Shown: positions 27,857-36,720, numbered from the stretch's first letter. The stretch: DNA of 64,000 nucleotides from Streptomyces sp. TLI_105 (GCF_900105415.1 NZ_FNSM01000001.1:4942501-5006500), one strand, 5' to 3'. The notes: generated by a model not told the origin, from the sequence alone. Made by a program: numbers and translations.

Positions 27857-28417
27857 TCAGGGGCGGGCCGCGTCGAGGAGGACGCGGGCCGCAGCCTTCG
27901 CCTGGGCGGCCGGCTCCGGGGAGCCGGTGATGCCCGCGACGGCCATGGCGCCGTTGGCGAGCAGGGCCAGCTGGTCGGCGAGGACGGGCGGGGCGCCGAG
28001 GGCGTCCGTCTGCTCGGCGAAGTACGCCCGCAGGGCCTCCTTGTGGTCGCGGGCGATCGCGGCGACCGCCGGGGCGACCCCGCCGAGCTCCCCGAAGGCG
28101 TTGATGAACGCGCAGCCGCGGAACCCGGGCTCGGCGAACCAGCCGGCCAGCCAGTCGAAGACCGCGAGCGCCCGCTCGTACGGCCCTTCCGCGGTCCGCG
28201 CGCCATGGTCGGCGAGCGCCGTCCGCACGGCCTCGTCACGGCGCCGCAGGACGGCCTCGACCAGCAGGTCCTTGGACGGGAAGACCTGATAGAGCCGCTT
28301 CAGCGAGACCCCTGAGGCGGTGCGGAGGGCGTCCATGCCGACGGCCTGCACCCCCCGCTCGTCGAAGAGCCGCTCCGCGGTGTCGAGCAGCTTCAGCTCG
28401 GCCGTCTCCGCGTCCAT
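27857..28417 (-). CDS. TetR family transcriptional regulator
   Basis: A 186-residue repressor. The HTH spans residues 7-50 (LLDTAERLFDERGVQAVGMD...SGVSLKRLYQVFPSKDLLV). The C-terminal ligand-binding domain contains FRGCAFINAFGELG. The ATG at 28417 has AAGGGGTGA seven bases upstream. It is divergent from an alpha/beta hydrolase gene. Two perfect palindromes of the form GAGAAC-N4-GTTCTC lie between the genes, so it very likely represses both itself and the hydrolase. Confidence 0.9.
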   Translation of the reverse strand: MDAETAELKLLDTAERLFDERGVQAVGMDALRTASGVSLKRLYQVFPSKDLLVEAVLRRRDEAVRTALADHGARTAEGPYERALAVFDWLAGWFAEPGFRGCAFINAFGELGGVAPAVAAIARDHKEALRAYFAEQTDALGAPPVLADQLALLANGAMAVAGITGSPEPAAQAKAAARVLLDAARP

Positions 28418-28438
28418 CGTCCGATCACCCCTTGCGTG

Positions 28439-28454
28439 GAGAACCATCGTTCTC
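28439..28454. promoter_or_regulatory. TetR operator 1
   Basis: GAGAAC-CATC-GTTCTC is a perfect palindrome 22 bases before the tetR start, on its 5' side. It has the same arms and the same 4-base spacer as operator 2. Confidence 0.75.
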
Positions 28455-28469
28455 CTAGTCTACAGGGCA

Positions 28470-28493
28470 TCGGGAGAACGACCGTTCTCCCGA
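28470..28493. promoter_or_regulatory. TetR operator 2
   Basis: TCGGGAGAAC-GACC-GTTCTCCCGA has perfect 10-bp arms and lies 27 bases before the hydrolase start. The centres of operators 1 and 2 are about 35 bases apart, with the divergent promoters between and over them. Confidence 0.8.
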
Positions 28494-28519
28494 TCGGGAA
28501 CGACCACGGGGAGACACCC

Positions 28520-29392
28520 ATGTCCGCCTTCGCCCTGCGCGCCCGCACCACCACCGTCGACGGGCTCGACGTCTTCTACCGGGAGGCCGGAGACCCGGCC
28601 GCCCCCACCCTCGTCCTGCTGCACGGCTTCCCGTCCAGCTCGCACATGTACCGGGGGCTCATCGCCGAGCTCGCCGACGAGTACCACCTGATCGCCCCGG
28701 ACCACATCGGCTTCGGCGCCTCCGCCGCACCGGCCGTCGAGGACTTCGAGTACAGCTTCGAGAAGCTCACCGAGATCACCCTCGGGCTCCTCGACCGTCT
28801 GGGCGTGGAGAGGTTCGCGCTCTACATCCAGGACTACGGCGCGCCGATCGGGCTGCGGATCGCCTCCCGGCACCCCGAGCGCGTCACCGCGATCGTCAGC
28901 CAGAGCGGCAACGCCTACACGGAGGGGTTCACGCCCTTCTGGGACGTGCTCTTCGCCCATGCCCGGGACCGGGCGGCGCACGAGGCGGACGTACGGGAGC
29001 TGCTGACCGCCGGGGCCACCCGCTGGCAGTACACCCACGGCGTGCCCGCCGACCGGCTCGACCGGATCTCCCCCGAGACCTGGACCCTGGACCAGGCCGG
29101 CCTCGACCGGCCCGGCAACAAGGAGATCCAGCTCCAGCTCTTCTGGGACTACCAGTTCAACCTGGACGGCTACCCGGCCTTCCAGGAGTACTTCCGCACC
29201 CACCGGCCGCCGCTGCTCGCGGCCTGGGGGCGCGGCGACGAGATCTTCGGGCCGGCCGGGGCGGAGGCCTTCGCCCGGGACCTGCCCGAGGCCGAGATCC
29301 ACCTCCTGGACGCCGGGCACTTCGCCCTGGAGACGCACGGCGAGGAGATCGCCGGACTCGTCCGCGACTTCCTCGGCCGGCACGTGAAGTGA
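28520..29392 (+). CDS. alpha/beta hydrolase with Asp nucleophile (dehalogenase/epoxide-hydrolase type)
   Basis: A 290-residue enzyme. The oxyanion motif is HGFPSSS (His35), the nucleophile elbow IQDYGAP carries Asp105, the acid is Asp240 in GRGDEIF and the base is His267 in DAGHFALE. The Asp nucleophile places it with haloalkane dehalogenases and epoxide hydrolases. The dehalogenase halide-binding Asn (HGNP) and Trp (DWG) are replaced by Phe and Tyr, so epoxide hydrolysis or another ester-intermediate reaction is more likely. It is divergently controlled by the TetR gene. Confidence 0.8.
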   Translation: MSAFALRARTTTVDGLDVFYREAGDPAAPTLVLLHGFPSSSHMYRGLIAELADEYHLIAPDHIGFGASAAPAVEDFEYSFEKLTEITLGLLDRLGVERFALYIQDYGAPIGLRIASRHPERVTAIVSQSGNAYTEGFTPFWDVLFAHARDRAAHEADVRELLTAGATRWQYTHGVPADRLDRISPETWTLDQAGLDRPGNKEIQLQLFWDYQFNLDGYPAFQEYFRTHRPPLLAAWGRGDEIFGPAGAEAFARDLPEAEIHLLDAGHFALETHGEEIAGLVRDFLGRHVK

Positions 29393-29433
29393 CCCGTTGG
29401 CAGGGGGCCCGGGCGGGCGCGTAGGGTCGCGGG

Positions 29434-29763
29434 GTGCACGATACGAGTGAACTGACCGCCGCCGTCGAGCGGTTCGCCGACCGGCTGCGGTCCGCTCCCC
29501 AGAGCCGCCTCCGGCAGGCCGCGGCGGCCGAAGGGCTGGCCCTCGCCCGCGAGTTGGCGGTGCGCGCCCAGCGCGCCGAGAACCCCGACCGGGAGCCGAG
29601 GATCATGCCGGACGCGGGCCTGTTCGCGGTGGGCGACCAACTCGCCGTCGCAGGGAACGATCTGGCCGAGGTCCTGCGAACGGCCCCGGCCGGCTCCTGC
29701 GAGGGAGAGCTGGACGAGGCCGTGAGGCTGGTACGAGAGGCCATGGGGCGCGCGGGGCTGTAG
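29434..29763 (+). CDS. conserved hypothetical helical protein
   Basis: A 109-residue, Ala/Arg/Glu-rich, largely helical protein. It starts with GTG at 29434, six bases after a TAGGGT -10 (29422-29427), so it is probably leaderless. The segment LALARELAVRAQRAENPDREPRIMPDAG is its most conserved-looking part. There is no signal peptide or membrane helix, and I cannot name a family. Confidence 0.6.
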   Translation: MHDTSELTAAVERFADRLRSAPQSRLRQAAAAEGLALARELAVRAQRAENPDREPRIMPDAGLFAVGDQLAVAGNDLAEVLRTAPAGSCEGELDEAVRLVREAMGRAGL

Positions 29764-29808
29764 GGAGCCGTCCGGGCCGCCTTGCGGGCCTGTGGGGCGA
29801 CTGCGGGC

Positions 29809-30642
29809 CTACAGGGAGGCGATCACGCGGTCCGCGAGGATGTAGACGTTCTCCTCGTCCGTGTCGCCGTACGAGAAGGTCAGGGCGAAGGCGCCCGAGA
29901 CGCCCGAGCCGCCAAGCAGGACCGGAGTGTGGCCCGCGCGCAGGGCCTCGGCGAGGCGCTCCGCGGTCTCGCGGTGGCCGGGGGTCATGCAGAGCGTGGT
30001 GCCGTCCGCGAAGACGTACACGTCGAGGGTGCCGAGCGGGCCGGGGCGGACGTCGGTGAGCGCGGTGCGGGTGTCCGCGAGCTCCTCCAGGCGGGCCACC
30101 GTCCGCTCGTGGTCGGTGACCACGGGCGTCTGCACCGGCACGAAGTCCGGGTGCGAGGGGTGCCGGCGGCGGGCCGCGGCCAGCTCCGCCGAGTCCTCGG
30201 GGTACTCGTCGAAGGAGTCCAGCGCCTCGGGGCCGTCCAGCGCGGCGGCCTCCGCCTCCATGGCCTCCAGGGCCATCGCCTCCAGGCCCACGAAGTCGGC
30301 CTGGCGCGGCACGAAGAAGGTGCCGTCGTCGGCCGGGCCGCCCAGACCGCCCAGCAGGGAGGGGGCGTCGGCCGCGTCACGGGCCTCCTGTGCGGCCCAG
30401 AAGGCGCGCGCCTCCGCGAGCTCGCGCTCGCGCTCCTCGGCCAGCGCCTCGGCGACCGCGGCCCGTATCTCGGCGGCGGGCGAGGTGCGGGCGGCCGGAA
30501 CCGTCCCGCCGTGACCGGCGGCCAGCTCGCCCCGGAGGGCGGTGACCTCCTTGCGGAGACCGTGGACGGCGTGCAGGGCAGCAGCGCCCACGGCCGTGGC
30601 AGCGGCCGTGGTCAGCAGCAGGGCAAGAGACATGGCGCTCAC
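29809..30642 (-). CDS. membrane-anchored hypothetical protein
   Basis: A 277-residue protein. An N-terminal hydrophobic anchor (SLALLLTTAAATAVGAAALH) is followed by a short coiled coil (GLRKEVTALRGEL), a long acidic helical region (residues 55-150, many Ala/Glu) and a compact C-terminal domain beginning near TPVVTDHERTVARLEELAD and ending NVYILADRVIASL. It resembles conserved Streptomyces proteins of unknown function. The start ATG at 30642 fits the anchor. It is probably monocistronic. Confidence 0.6.
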   Translation of the reverse strand: MSAMSLALLLTTAAATAVGAAALHAVHGLRKEVTALRGELAAGHGGTVPAARTSPAAEIRAAVAEALAEERERELAEARAFWAAQEARDAADAPSLLGGLGGPADDGTFFVPRQADFVGLEAMALEAMEAEAAALDGPEALDSFDEYPEDSAELAAARRRHPSHPDFVPVQTPVVTDHERTVARLEELADTRTALTDVRPGPLGTLDVYVFADGTTLCMTPGHRETAERLAEALRAGHTPVLLGGSGVSGAFALTFSYGDTDEENVYILADRVIASL

Positions 30643-30792
30643 TGACGTACTCCCGATTCCGAGTCGATCCCCCGACTTCCTACATCAGCTTGTCCCGGGG
30701 TGGTGCCCGCTGTCAGTGCATTACGTCACGAATTGGACAGGTATTTCTGCCAGGCGTTTAGTCCCTAAATGGCTCTGACCTGGGAAAACGAA

Positions 30793-30825
30793 CTCCCCCG
30801 GGATGTAGGTCACATCCTGGGGGAG
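30793..30825 (-). terminator. terminator of the thiolase gene
   Basis: CTCCCCCGGGATGT (30793-30806) and ACATCCTGGGGGAG (30812-30825) form a 14-bp stem with one G-T pair and a 5-base loop. On the minus strand it is followed by TTCGTTTTCCC, a good U-tract. It lies 77 bases after the thiolase stop. The remaining gap back to 30643 shows no gene. Confidence 0.8.
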
Positions 30826-30901
30826 ATTCGGTCACGGCTCGGACGCGGCGTGGTTGACGCGCTCGGTCCGTGGAGAGCGGGGGCTCAGCTCGGGCGCTCG
30901 G

Positions 30902-32122
30902 TCAGCTCAGTCGCTCGATGACCATGGCCATGCCCTGGCCGCCGCCGACGCACATGGTCTCCAGACCGAACTGCTTGTCGTGGAACTGGAGGCTGTTGAT
31001 CAGCGTGCCGGTGATCCGGGCGCCGGTCATGCCGAAGGGGTGGCCGACGGCGATGGCGCCACCGTTGACGTTCACCTTGTCCAGGTCCAGGCCCAGGTCC
31101 TGGTAGGACGGGATGACCTGGGCGGCGAAGGCCTCGTTGATCTCGGCGAGGTCGATGTCGCCGATCGTCAGGCCGGCGCGCTTGAGGGCCTGCTTCGAGG
31201 CCTCGACCGGGCCGAGGCCCATGATCTCGGGGGAGAGGCCGGAGACGCCGGTGGAGACGATCCGGGCCAGCGGGGTCAGACCGAGCTCGCGGGCCTTGGT
31301 GTCGGACATGATCACGAGCGCGGCGGCGCCGTCGTTCAACGGGCAGCAGTTGGCGGCGGTGACCAGGCCGTCGGGGCGGAAGACCGGCTTGAGGCCCTGC
31401 ACGCCCTCCAGGGTGACGCCCGCGCGCGGGCCGTCGTCCGCGGAGACGACCGTGCCGTCCGGCAGCGTCACCGGGGTGATCTCGCGCTCCCAGAAGCCGT
31501 TCTTGATGGCCTGCTCGGCGAGGTTCTGCGACCGTACGCCGAACTCGTCCATCTCCTGGCGGCTGATGCCCTTCCAGCGGGCCAGGTTCTCCGCGGTCTG
31601 GCCCATCGCGATGTACGCGTCCGGGACGAGGCCGTCCTCGCGCGGGTCGTGCCAGGTGGAGCCCTCGGACTCCGCGACGGCCTTCGTACGGGCCTCCGCC
31701 TCGGCGAAGAGCGGGTTGTGCGTGTCGGGCAGGGAGTCCGAGTTGCCCTTCACGAAGCGGGACACCATCTCGACGCCGGCCGAGATGAAGACGTCGCCCT
31801 CGCCCGCCTTGATCGCGTGCAGCGCCATGCGGGAGGTCTGCAGCGAGGAGGAGCAGTAACGGGTGATCGTGCAGCCCGGCAGGTGGTCCATGCCCATCTG
31901 CACGGCGACGATCCGGCCCAGGTTGTTGCCCTGCTCGCCGCCGGGGAGGCCGCAGCCGAGCATCAGGTCGTCAATGTCGCGCGGGTCCAGCTCCGGCACC
32001 TTCGCCAGGGCGGCCTGGACGATGGTCGCGGTGAGGTCGTCCGGCCGCAGGTCCTTGAGGGAGCCCTTGAAGGCCCGGCCGATGGGCGAGCGGGCGGTCG
32101 AGACGATCACGGCTTCGGGCAT
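30902..32122 (-). CDS. acetyl-CoA C-acetyltransferase (thiolase)
   Basis: A 406-residue thiolase. The acyl-accepting Cys is in [10 protein letters not shown] near residue 90. NEAFAAQVI, the catalytic [10 protein letters not shown] and the C-terminal [11 protein letters not shown] close the active site. It cleaves or forms beta-ketoacyl-CoA, either in fatty-acid degradation (FadA-like) or in acetoacetyl-CoA synthesis; the sequence does not decide which. The ATG at 32122 begins [14 protein letters not shown] as expected. A TetR-type palindrome lies about 100 bases upstream. It is transcribed alone. Confidence 0.9.
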   Translation of the reverse strand: MPEAVIVSTARSPIGRAFKGSLKDLRPDDLTATIVQAALAKVPELDPRDIDDLMLGCGLPGGEQGNNLGRIVAVQMGMDHLPGCTITRYCSSSLQTSRMALHAIKAGEGDVFISAGVEMVSRFVKGNSDSLPDTHNPLFAEAEARTKAVAESEGSTWHDPREDGLVPDAYIAMGQTAENLARWKGISRQEMDEFGVRSQNLAEQAIKNGFWEREITPVTLPDGTVVSADDGPRAGVTLEGVQGLKPVFRPDGLVTAANCCPLNDGAAALVIMSDTKARELGLTPLARIVSTGVSGLSPEIMGLGPVEASKQALKRAGLTIGDIDLAEINEAFAAQVIPSYQDLGLDLDKVNVNGGAIAVGHPFGMTGARITGTLINSLQFHDKQFGLETMCVGGGQGMAMVIERLS

Positions 32123-32221
32123 CACGGCTCCATGAGGGTGCGGAGTGAGCGGGCTGAAAGGGAAGTTACCCGTACGTACCGCACGGGTCACCGCTTGGAC
32201 GGTGTGACACGGACCTCTTTT

Positions 32222-32237
32222 CTAAGCGAGCGCTCAG
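32222..32237. promoter_or_regulatory. imperfect palindrome upstream of the thiolase gene
   Basis: CTAAGCG-AG-CGCTCAG has six of seven arm bases matching and resembles boxes recognised by TetR-family regulators of acyl-CoA genes. It lies 100 bases before the thiolase start. No regulator gene is adjacent. Confidence 0.45.
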
Positions 32238-32287
32238 TCGCGGAGTCCCCGCGTGCGCGCGCCTGCGGGGCGGTGCCCCGCCCACCT

Positions 32288-32500
32288 CCGTTGTGGGCAT
32301 GCGTTCCGCCGGGGCGGAACGGGTGGGCACAACGGAACGGCGCCCTTTGCCGGCGCCAGAGGCTTTCGCGCCCTGACCCGCACCACTGGGTGCGCCGCCC
32401 TTGGGAGTGCGGGTCCAGGCACAGAAGGCGGAGCGCGCCCGCAGAGGCGCCGTCCCGTGTGCCCACCCGTCCCGCCCCAGCGGGACGATTGCCCACACGG
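32288..32500. repeat. 213-bp composite palindromic element
   Basis: Two arms of about 95 bases (32288-32383 and 32407-32500) are inverted copies of each other, roughly three quarters identical by eye, around a 23-base centre. Each arm starts with the same nested unit: an outer stem (CCGTTGTG/CACAACGG in the left arm, CCGTGTG/CACACGG in the right), an internal loop GGCANNC opposite GGGTGGG, and an inner stem (GTTCCGCC/GGCGGAAC, or GTCCCGC/GCGGGAC). The inner ends of the arms pair GACCCGCAC with GTGCGGGTC. There is no gene in this 427-base gap. A related single unit is at 44582-44634. Confidence 0.8.
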
Positions 32501-32549
32501 CGGTGAACGGGGGCACCGCCCCGGTGGGTGTGGACCGCAGCGGGGCGGG

Positions 32550-33545
32550 TCATGTCTGGACGTCCTCCGGGGAAGGTTCCGGGGGGACCGGGAGGCGGCG
32601 TCGGCGGCGGTGCTTCAGGAGGGCCCACGGAGCCCGCGCCCCCGTGACCTCCGTCCCCGCCTCCCGTACCGCCTCCGCCGCCGCCTTCGCCACCGGCAGC
32701 ATGTTCTCCCGCCGCTCCGGCTCCAGCCGGTCCGCTTCCGGCCAGACGCCCAGCGCGGCGCAGAGCGTCGGCAGGACGGCCATCGCCGCCGTCGCGTACC
32801 CCTCCGCCGAGGGGTGGAAGCTGTCGATCCCGAACATCTCGCGCGGGTTCGCCGCGAACTCGGGCCCGAGGAGGTCGCCGAGCGACACGGTCCGGCCACC
32901 CTGCTCCACGACCACGATCGTCTGCGCCGCCGCCAGCTGTCGCGAGGCCCGCCGGGCCAGCCAGCGCAGCGGCTGGTAGACGGGCTCGATCGTGCCCAGA
33001 TCCGGGCAGGTCCCGACCACCACCTCCGCCCCCGCCGTCCGCAGCCGCCGCACGGCCGAGGCGAGCAGCCGCACGGACTCCGTGGGCGGCAGCCGGTGCG
33101 TCACGTCGTTCGCGCCGATCATGATCACGCACACGTCCGGCGGCCCGAGCGGCTGCGCGAGCAGCAGTGACACCTGGCGTTCCAGGTCGTCCGAGCGTGC
33201 CCCCGAGAGCGCCACGTTCCGCAGGACCACCGGCCGCTCGGCCACGGCCGCGAGCCCGGAGGCGAGGAGCGCGCCCGGCGTCTGACCCGAGCGGCGGACG
33301 CCCTGGCCCGCCGCCGTGGAATCACCCAGAAGGGCCAGCCGCAGCGGGTCCTCCGTGCCGAAGGCGCGGCCGTAGAGGCCGTCCGCCACCGGCGGCAGCG
33401 GTGCCGGGGCGCCGTAGACCGTACGCTTGGCCAGCTGCGCCTCGGCCAGGAGGATCCCCACCGCCGCCACACCGATCAGCCCGATGCTCCCGCCGCCGTA
33501 CGCCGCACCCGCCGCGATCCGCCGCGCCACCCTCGCCCTCGACAT
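32550..33545 (-). CDS. SGNH/GDSL hydrolase, membrane-anchored
   Basis: A 331-residue protein. An N-terminal hydrophobic anchor (GSIGLIGVAAVGILLAE) is followed by an SGNH hydrolase fold: block I LALLGDSTAAGQG with the catalytic Ser, block III MIGANDVT, and block V near DSFHPSAEGY with the catalytic Asp and His. Such enzymes are esterases or lipases, often acting on cell-envelope lipids or acetyl groups. The ATG at 33545 has the strong site AAGGAGGTGA eight bases upstream, so the upstream TTG is rejected. It is divergent from the cystathionine beta-synthase gene. Confidence 0.85.
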   Translation of the reverse strand: MSRARVARRIAAGAAYGGGSIGLIGVAAVGILLAEAQLAKRTVYGAPAPLPPVADGLYGRAFGTEDPLRLALLGDSTAAGQGVRRSGQTPGALLASGLAAVAERPVVLRNVALSGARSDDLERQVSLLLAQPLGPPDVCVIMIGANDVTHRLPPTESVRLLASAVRRLRTAGAEVVVGTCPDLGTIEPVYQPLRWLARRASRQLAAAQTIVVVEQGGRTVSLGDLLGPEFAANPREMFGIDSFHPSAEGYATAAMAVLPTLCAALGVWPEADRLEPERRENMLPVAKAAAEAVREAGTEVTGARAPWALLKHRRRRRLPVPPEPSPEDVQT

Positions 33546-33649
33546 GGGGGCCGTCACCTCCTTCAAGCCGTTCAGGGTCTAACTGCCCCGTAACCCGCTC
33601 CGACTACGCATACGCTGGCCACACCATTACGGAGACCCCGGAGATTACG

Positions 33650-35038
33650 GTGCAATTCCACGACTCGATGATCAGCCTCGTCGGCAACACCCCGCTGGTG
33701 AAGCTCAACAACGTCACAGCGGGCATTCAGGCGACCGTTCTGGCCAAGGTCGAGTACTTCAACCCCGGAGGCTCGGTCAAGGACCGGATCGCCCTGCGCA
33801 TGATCGAGGCGGCGGAGCAGAGCGGTGAGCTCAAGCCCGGCGGCACCATCGTCGAGCCCACGTCCGGCAACACCGGCGTCGGCCTGGCGATCGTGGCCCA
33901 GCAGAAGGGCTACAAGTGCATCTTCGTCTGCCCCGACAAGGTGTCGCTCGACAAGATCAATGTGCTGCGGGCCTACGGCGCCGAGGTCGTGGTCTGCCCC
34001 ACGGCCGTCGACCCCGAGCACCCCGACTCGTACTACAACGTCTCGGACCGCCTCGTCCGTGAGACGCCGGGCGCCTGGAAGCCCGACCAGTACTCGAACC
34101 CGAACAACCCGCGCTCGCACTACGAGACCACCGGTCCCGAGCTGTGGGAGCAGACGGACGGGAAGATCACCCACTTCGTCGCGGGCGTCGGCACCGGCGG
34201 CACGATCTCCGGCACCGGCAACTACCTCAAGGAGGTCAGCGGCGGGAAGGTGAAGGTCATCGGCGCGGACCCGGAGGGCTCGGTCTACTCGGGCGGTTCC
34301 GGCCGTCCGTACCTGGTCGAGGGCGTCGGCGAGGACTTCTGGCCGACCGCGTACGACCGGAACGTCACGGACCGGATCGTCGCGGTGTCCGACAAGGACT
34401 CCTTCCAGATGACCCGCCGCCTCGCCAAGGAGGAGGGCCTCCTCGTCGGCGGCTCCTGCGGCATGGCCGTCGTCGCGGCCCTGGAGGTCGCCAAGGAGCT
34501 CGGGCCGGACGACGTCGTCGTCGTGCTGCTGCCGGACTCGGGCCGCGGCTACATGTCGAAGATCTTCAGCGACGAGTGGATGGCCGGGCACGGCTTCCTG
34601 GAGGACACCTCCACCGCCACCGTCGCCGACGTCCTGCGCCACAAGGAGGGCGGCATGCCGTCCCTCGTCCACATGCACCCGGACGAGACCGTGGGCCAGG
34701 CCATCGAGGTGCTGCGCGAGTACGGCGTCTCCCAGATGCCCATCGTGAAGCCCGGCGCCGGCCACCCGGACGTCATGGCGGCCGAGGTCGTCGGCTCGGT
34801 CGTCGAGCGCGAGCTCCTCGACCACCTCTTCACCAAGAAGGCCTCCCTGGAGGACCCGCTGGAGCAGCACATGAGCGCGCCGCTGCCGCAGGTCGGCTCG
34901 GGCGAGCCGGTCGCCGACCTGATGTCCGTCCTCGGCGAGTCCGCCGACGCGGCGATCGTGCTGGTCGAGGGCAAGCCGACGGGTGTGGTGAGCCGTCAGG
35001 ACCTGCTGGCCTTCCTGGCCAACGGCGGTACGAAGTAG
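33650..35038 (+). CDS. cystathionine beta-synthase
   Basis: A 462-residue PLP enzyme of fold type II that joins serine and homocysteine in transsulfuration. The PLP-binding Lys is at residue 44 in NPGGSVKDR, the phosphate loop is GTGGTISGTG, and EPTSGNTGVG holds the substrate. Residues from about 335 on carry two CBS domains, the usual regulatory tail. There is no heme-binding N-terminal extension like that of the human enzyme. The start is GTG at 33650 with GGAG upstream. A related enzyme, O-acetylserine sulfhydrylase, lacks the CBS tail. Confidence 0.92.
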   Translation: MQFHDSMISLVGNTPLVKLNNVTAGIQATVLAKVEYFNPGGSVKDRIALRMIEAAEQSGELKPGGTIVEPTSGNTGVGLAIVAQQKGYKCIFVCPDKVSLDKINVLRAYGAEVVVCPTAVDPEHPDSYYNVSDRLVRETPGAWKPDQYSNPNNPRSHYETTGPELWEQTDGKITHFVAGVGTGGTISGTGNYLKEVSGGKVKVIGADPEGSVYSGGSGRPYLVEGVGEDFWPTAYDRNVTDRIVAVSDKDSFQMTRRLAKEEGLLVGGSCGMAVVAALEVAKELGPDDVVVVLLPDSGRGYMSKIFSDEWMAGHGFLEDTSTATVADVLRHKEGGMPSLVHMHPDETVGQAIEVLREYGVSQMPIVKPGAGHPDVMAAEVVGSVVERELLDHLFTKKASLEDPLEQHMSAPLPQVGSGEPVADLMSVLGESADAAIVLVEGKPTGVVSRQDLLAFLANGGTK

Positions 35039-35211
35039 CACGAGAGCCGTTCGCGCAACCGGTACGAGGGCGACACGTGCCCGCAGCACCGGCTTAACAC
35101 GCGTACGGCACATTGGTGGTCGTCGGCGTCACGGACTTCCGGAGCGGCTCCCGGGTTTCTGCCAGACGCCGCGGACGCGGAGACCGGCCCTGACCCGGTC
35201 CCGTGTCCCCC

Positions 35212-35264
35212 GCGGGGACCGCCGTCGTCCCGCCCCCCGGTGACGGGGGTGCGGCGGTCCCCGC
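35212..35264 (+). terminator. terminator after cystathionine beta-synthase
   Basis: GCGGGGACCGCC (35212-35223) pairs perfectly with GGCGGTCCCCGC (35253-35264), with an inner CCCCC/GGGGG stem. It lies 174 bases beyond the stop codon; the bases in between hold no gene that I can support. Confidence 0.65.
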
Positions 35265-35327
35265 GCAATCCCCCCGTCCTGCGAACGGGCCCCGCGCGCG
35301 GTCCTTCCCCCGTAGTCTCGGGAAGCA

Positions 35328-35789
35328 GTGAAAACCGAACGCAGGGGCGGAACCGCACTCGGGGCCAAGGTCCTCGGTGCGGTTCTGCTCATCCCCGCCG
35401 TGGCGCTGGCCGCCTGCTCCGTCGTCGCCGACCACTGCCAGGAGGCCCGGGAGCGGGACGCCTTCGAGGCCACCCGGGAGGACGCGGCGCGGTTCGCCGA
35501 CGCCCTCGTCGCCGAGAAGGGCCTCACGCCCACCGACCAGGACGTACGGGACGCCCTCGACCACTTCGCCGGCCACGGCCCGCACCTCGGGGCGCCCGCC
35601 GTGGTGCGCCCCGTGGAGGGGGGCACCCGGGTCTTCGTCCCCTTCTCCCGCAGGTACGAGCGGACCGTGCCCGTGTTCGGTCCGGCCGACGCCGTGGCCA
35701 CCCGCTGTTTCACCATCGACCTCCCGAAGGCCGGCCCGGCCCGGCCCCGGGTGACGGCCCACGACTCCGGTGAGCCCTGCCACGGGTGA
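35328..35789 (+). CDS. hypothetical lipoprotein
   Basis: A 153-residue exported protein. The signal peptide VLGAVLLIPAVALAACS has a lipobox Cys at residue 30. The mature part has three more Cys, a helix DAFEATREDAARFADALVAEKG, and ends HDSGEPCHG. The start is GTG at 35328, nine bases after TAGTCT. I do not recognise a family. It may bind a ligand on the outer membrane face. Confidence 0.6.
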   Translation: MKTERRGGTALGAKVLGAVLLIPAVALAACSVVADHCQEARERDAFEATREDAARFADALVAEKGLTPTDQDVRDALDHFAGHGPHLGAPAVVRPVEGGTRVFVPFSRRYERTVPVFGPADAVATRCFTIDLPKAGPARPRVTAHDSGEPCHG

Positions 35790-35810
35790 CACCCCTGCCG
35801 CGCGCCACCC

Positions 35811-35830
35811 GATGTGCATATCCTTATGCA
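35811..35830. promoter_or_regulatory. palindrome upstream of the RpiR gene
   Basis: TGCATA-TCCT-TATGCA (35815-35830) is a perfect palindrome 36 bases before the regulator start. The 12 bases GATGTGCATATC (35811-35822) recur with one change at 40319-40330 in the hutU promoter. Confidence 0.5.
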
Positions 35831-35865
35831 GGAGCTTCGTGGATGAATAGGGGAAAGGGGGCGGC

Positions 35866-36699
35866 ATGAGCGACAGCCCGGCCGGCCGGCTGCAGGCGCT
35901 CTTCGAGGGGCACCGGCTGACACCGACGCAGCGGCGGATCGCGCACTGCATGGTGCGGCGCGCCGGTGACGTGCCGTTCCTGTCCAGCGTCGAGCTCGCC
36001 GAACTCGCCGGCGTCAGCCAGCCCTCCGTCACCCGCTTCGCCGTCGCCCTCGGCTTCGACGGCTACCCGGCGCTGCGCAAGCACCTGCGGGAGAGCATGC
36101 CGGCGGCCGCCGAGGAGGCCTCGGGCCTCAACGAGTACCAGCAGGCCGTCCTCGCCGAGATCGAGAACCTCCAGCACCTCGCCGGGCTCCTCGCCGACCC
36201 CGCCCCCGTCGAGCGGGCCGGCCGGCTCCTCGCCGGCTCCCGCCCGCTCCTCGTGCTCGGGCTGCGGGCCGCCTCCTCGCAGGCGCGGGGCTTCGCCTAC
36301 TTCGCCGCCAAGGTGCACCCGGACGTCCGGCTCCTCGACGAGGGCGGCTCGATGCTCACGGACCGCGTCGACGCGGCCGTACGGGCCGGGGCCACGGCCC
36401 TGCTCTGCTTCGCGCTGCCCCGGCACCCCCGGGAGGTCGTCGAGGCCCTGGAGTACGCGCGGAAGGCCGGGCTCACGGTCGTGACCGTCGCCGAGTCGGC
36501 GTTCGCGCCCGTCGCCGCCCACAGCGACCTGCTGATCCCCGCCGCCGTCGGCACCGGACTCGCCTTCGACACCGCCTGCGCGCCGATGCTGCTCGGCCGG
36601 GTCCTCCTGGAGGCCATGGCGGACGAACTCCCCGACGCGCAGGCGCGCCTGGAGGAGTTCGACACGAAGGCGGCGACCCGGGGCCTGTTCGTCGAGTAG
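35866..36699 (+). CDS. MurR/RpiR family transcriptional regulator
   Basis: A 277-residue regulator. The N-terminal HTH_6 domain (residues 8-80, LTPTQRRIAHCMVRRAGDVPFLSS...GVSQPSVTRFAVALGF) is followed by a SIS sugar-isomerase-like domain (residues about 120-250) with LLVLGLRAASSQARGFAYFA. SIS domains bind phosphorylated sugars or, in some hut regulators, pathway intermediates. The gene lies 3.6 kb from hutU and shares a 12-mer with its promoter, so control of histidine use is plausible. The ATG is after GGGGAAAGGGGG. Confidence 0.88.
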   Translation: MSDSPAGRLQALFEGHRLTPTQRRIAHCMVRRAGDVPFLSSVELAELAGVSQPSVTRFAVALGFDGYPALRKHLRESMPAAAEEASGLNEYQQAVLAEIENLQHLAGLLADPAPVERAGRLLAGSRPLLVLGLRAASSQARGFAYFAAKVHPDVRLLDEGGSMLTDRVDAAVRAGATALLCFALPRHPREVVEALEYARKAGLTVVTVAESAFAPVAAHSDLLIPAAVGTGLAFDTACAPMLLGRVLLEAMADELPDAQARLEEFDTKAATRGLFVE

Positions 36700-36720
36700 G
36701 TCCCCGCGCGCGTGAGGCGG

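Noticed and set aside
28520..29392. Naming the TetR-linked hydrolase a haloalkane dehalogenase
   Set aside because: The halide-binding Asn and Trp positions are Phe and Tyr, so the specific name is not supported.
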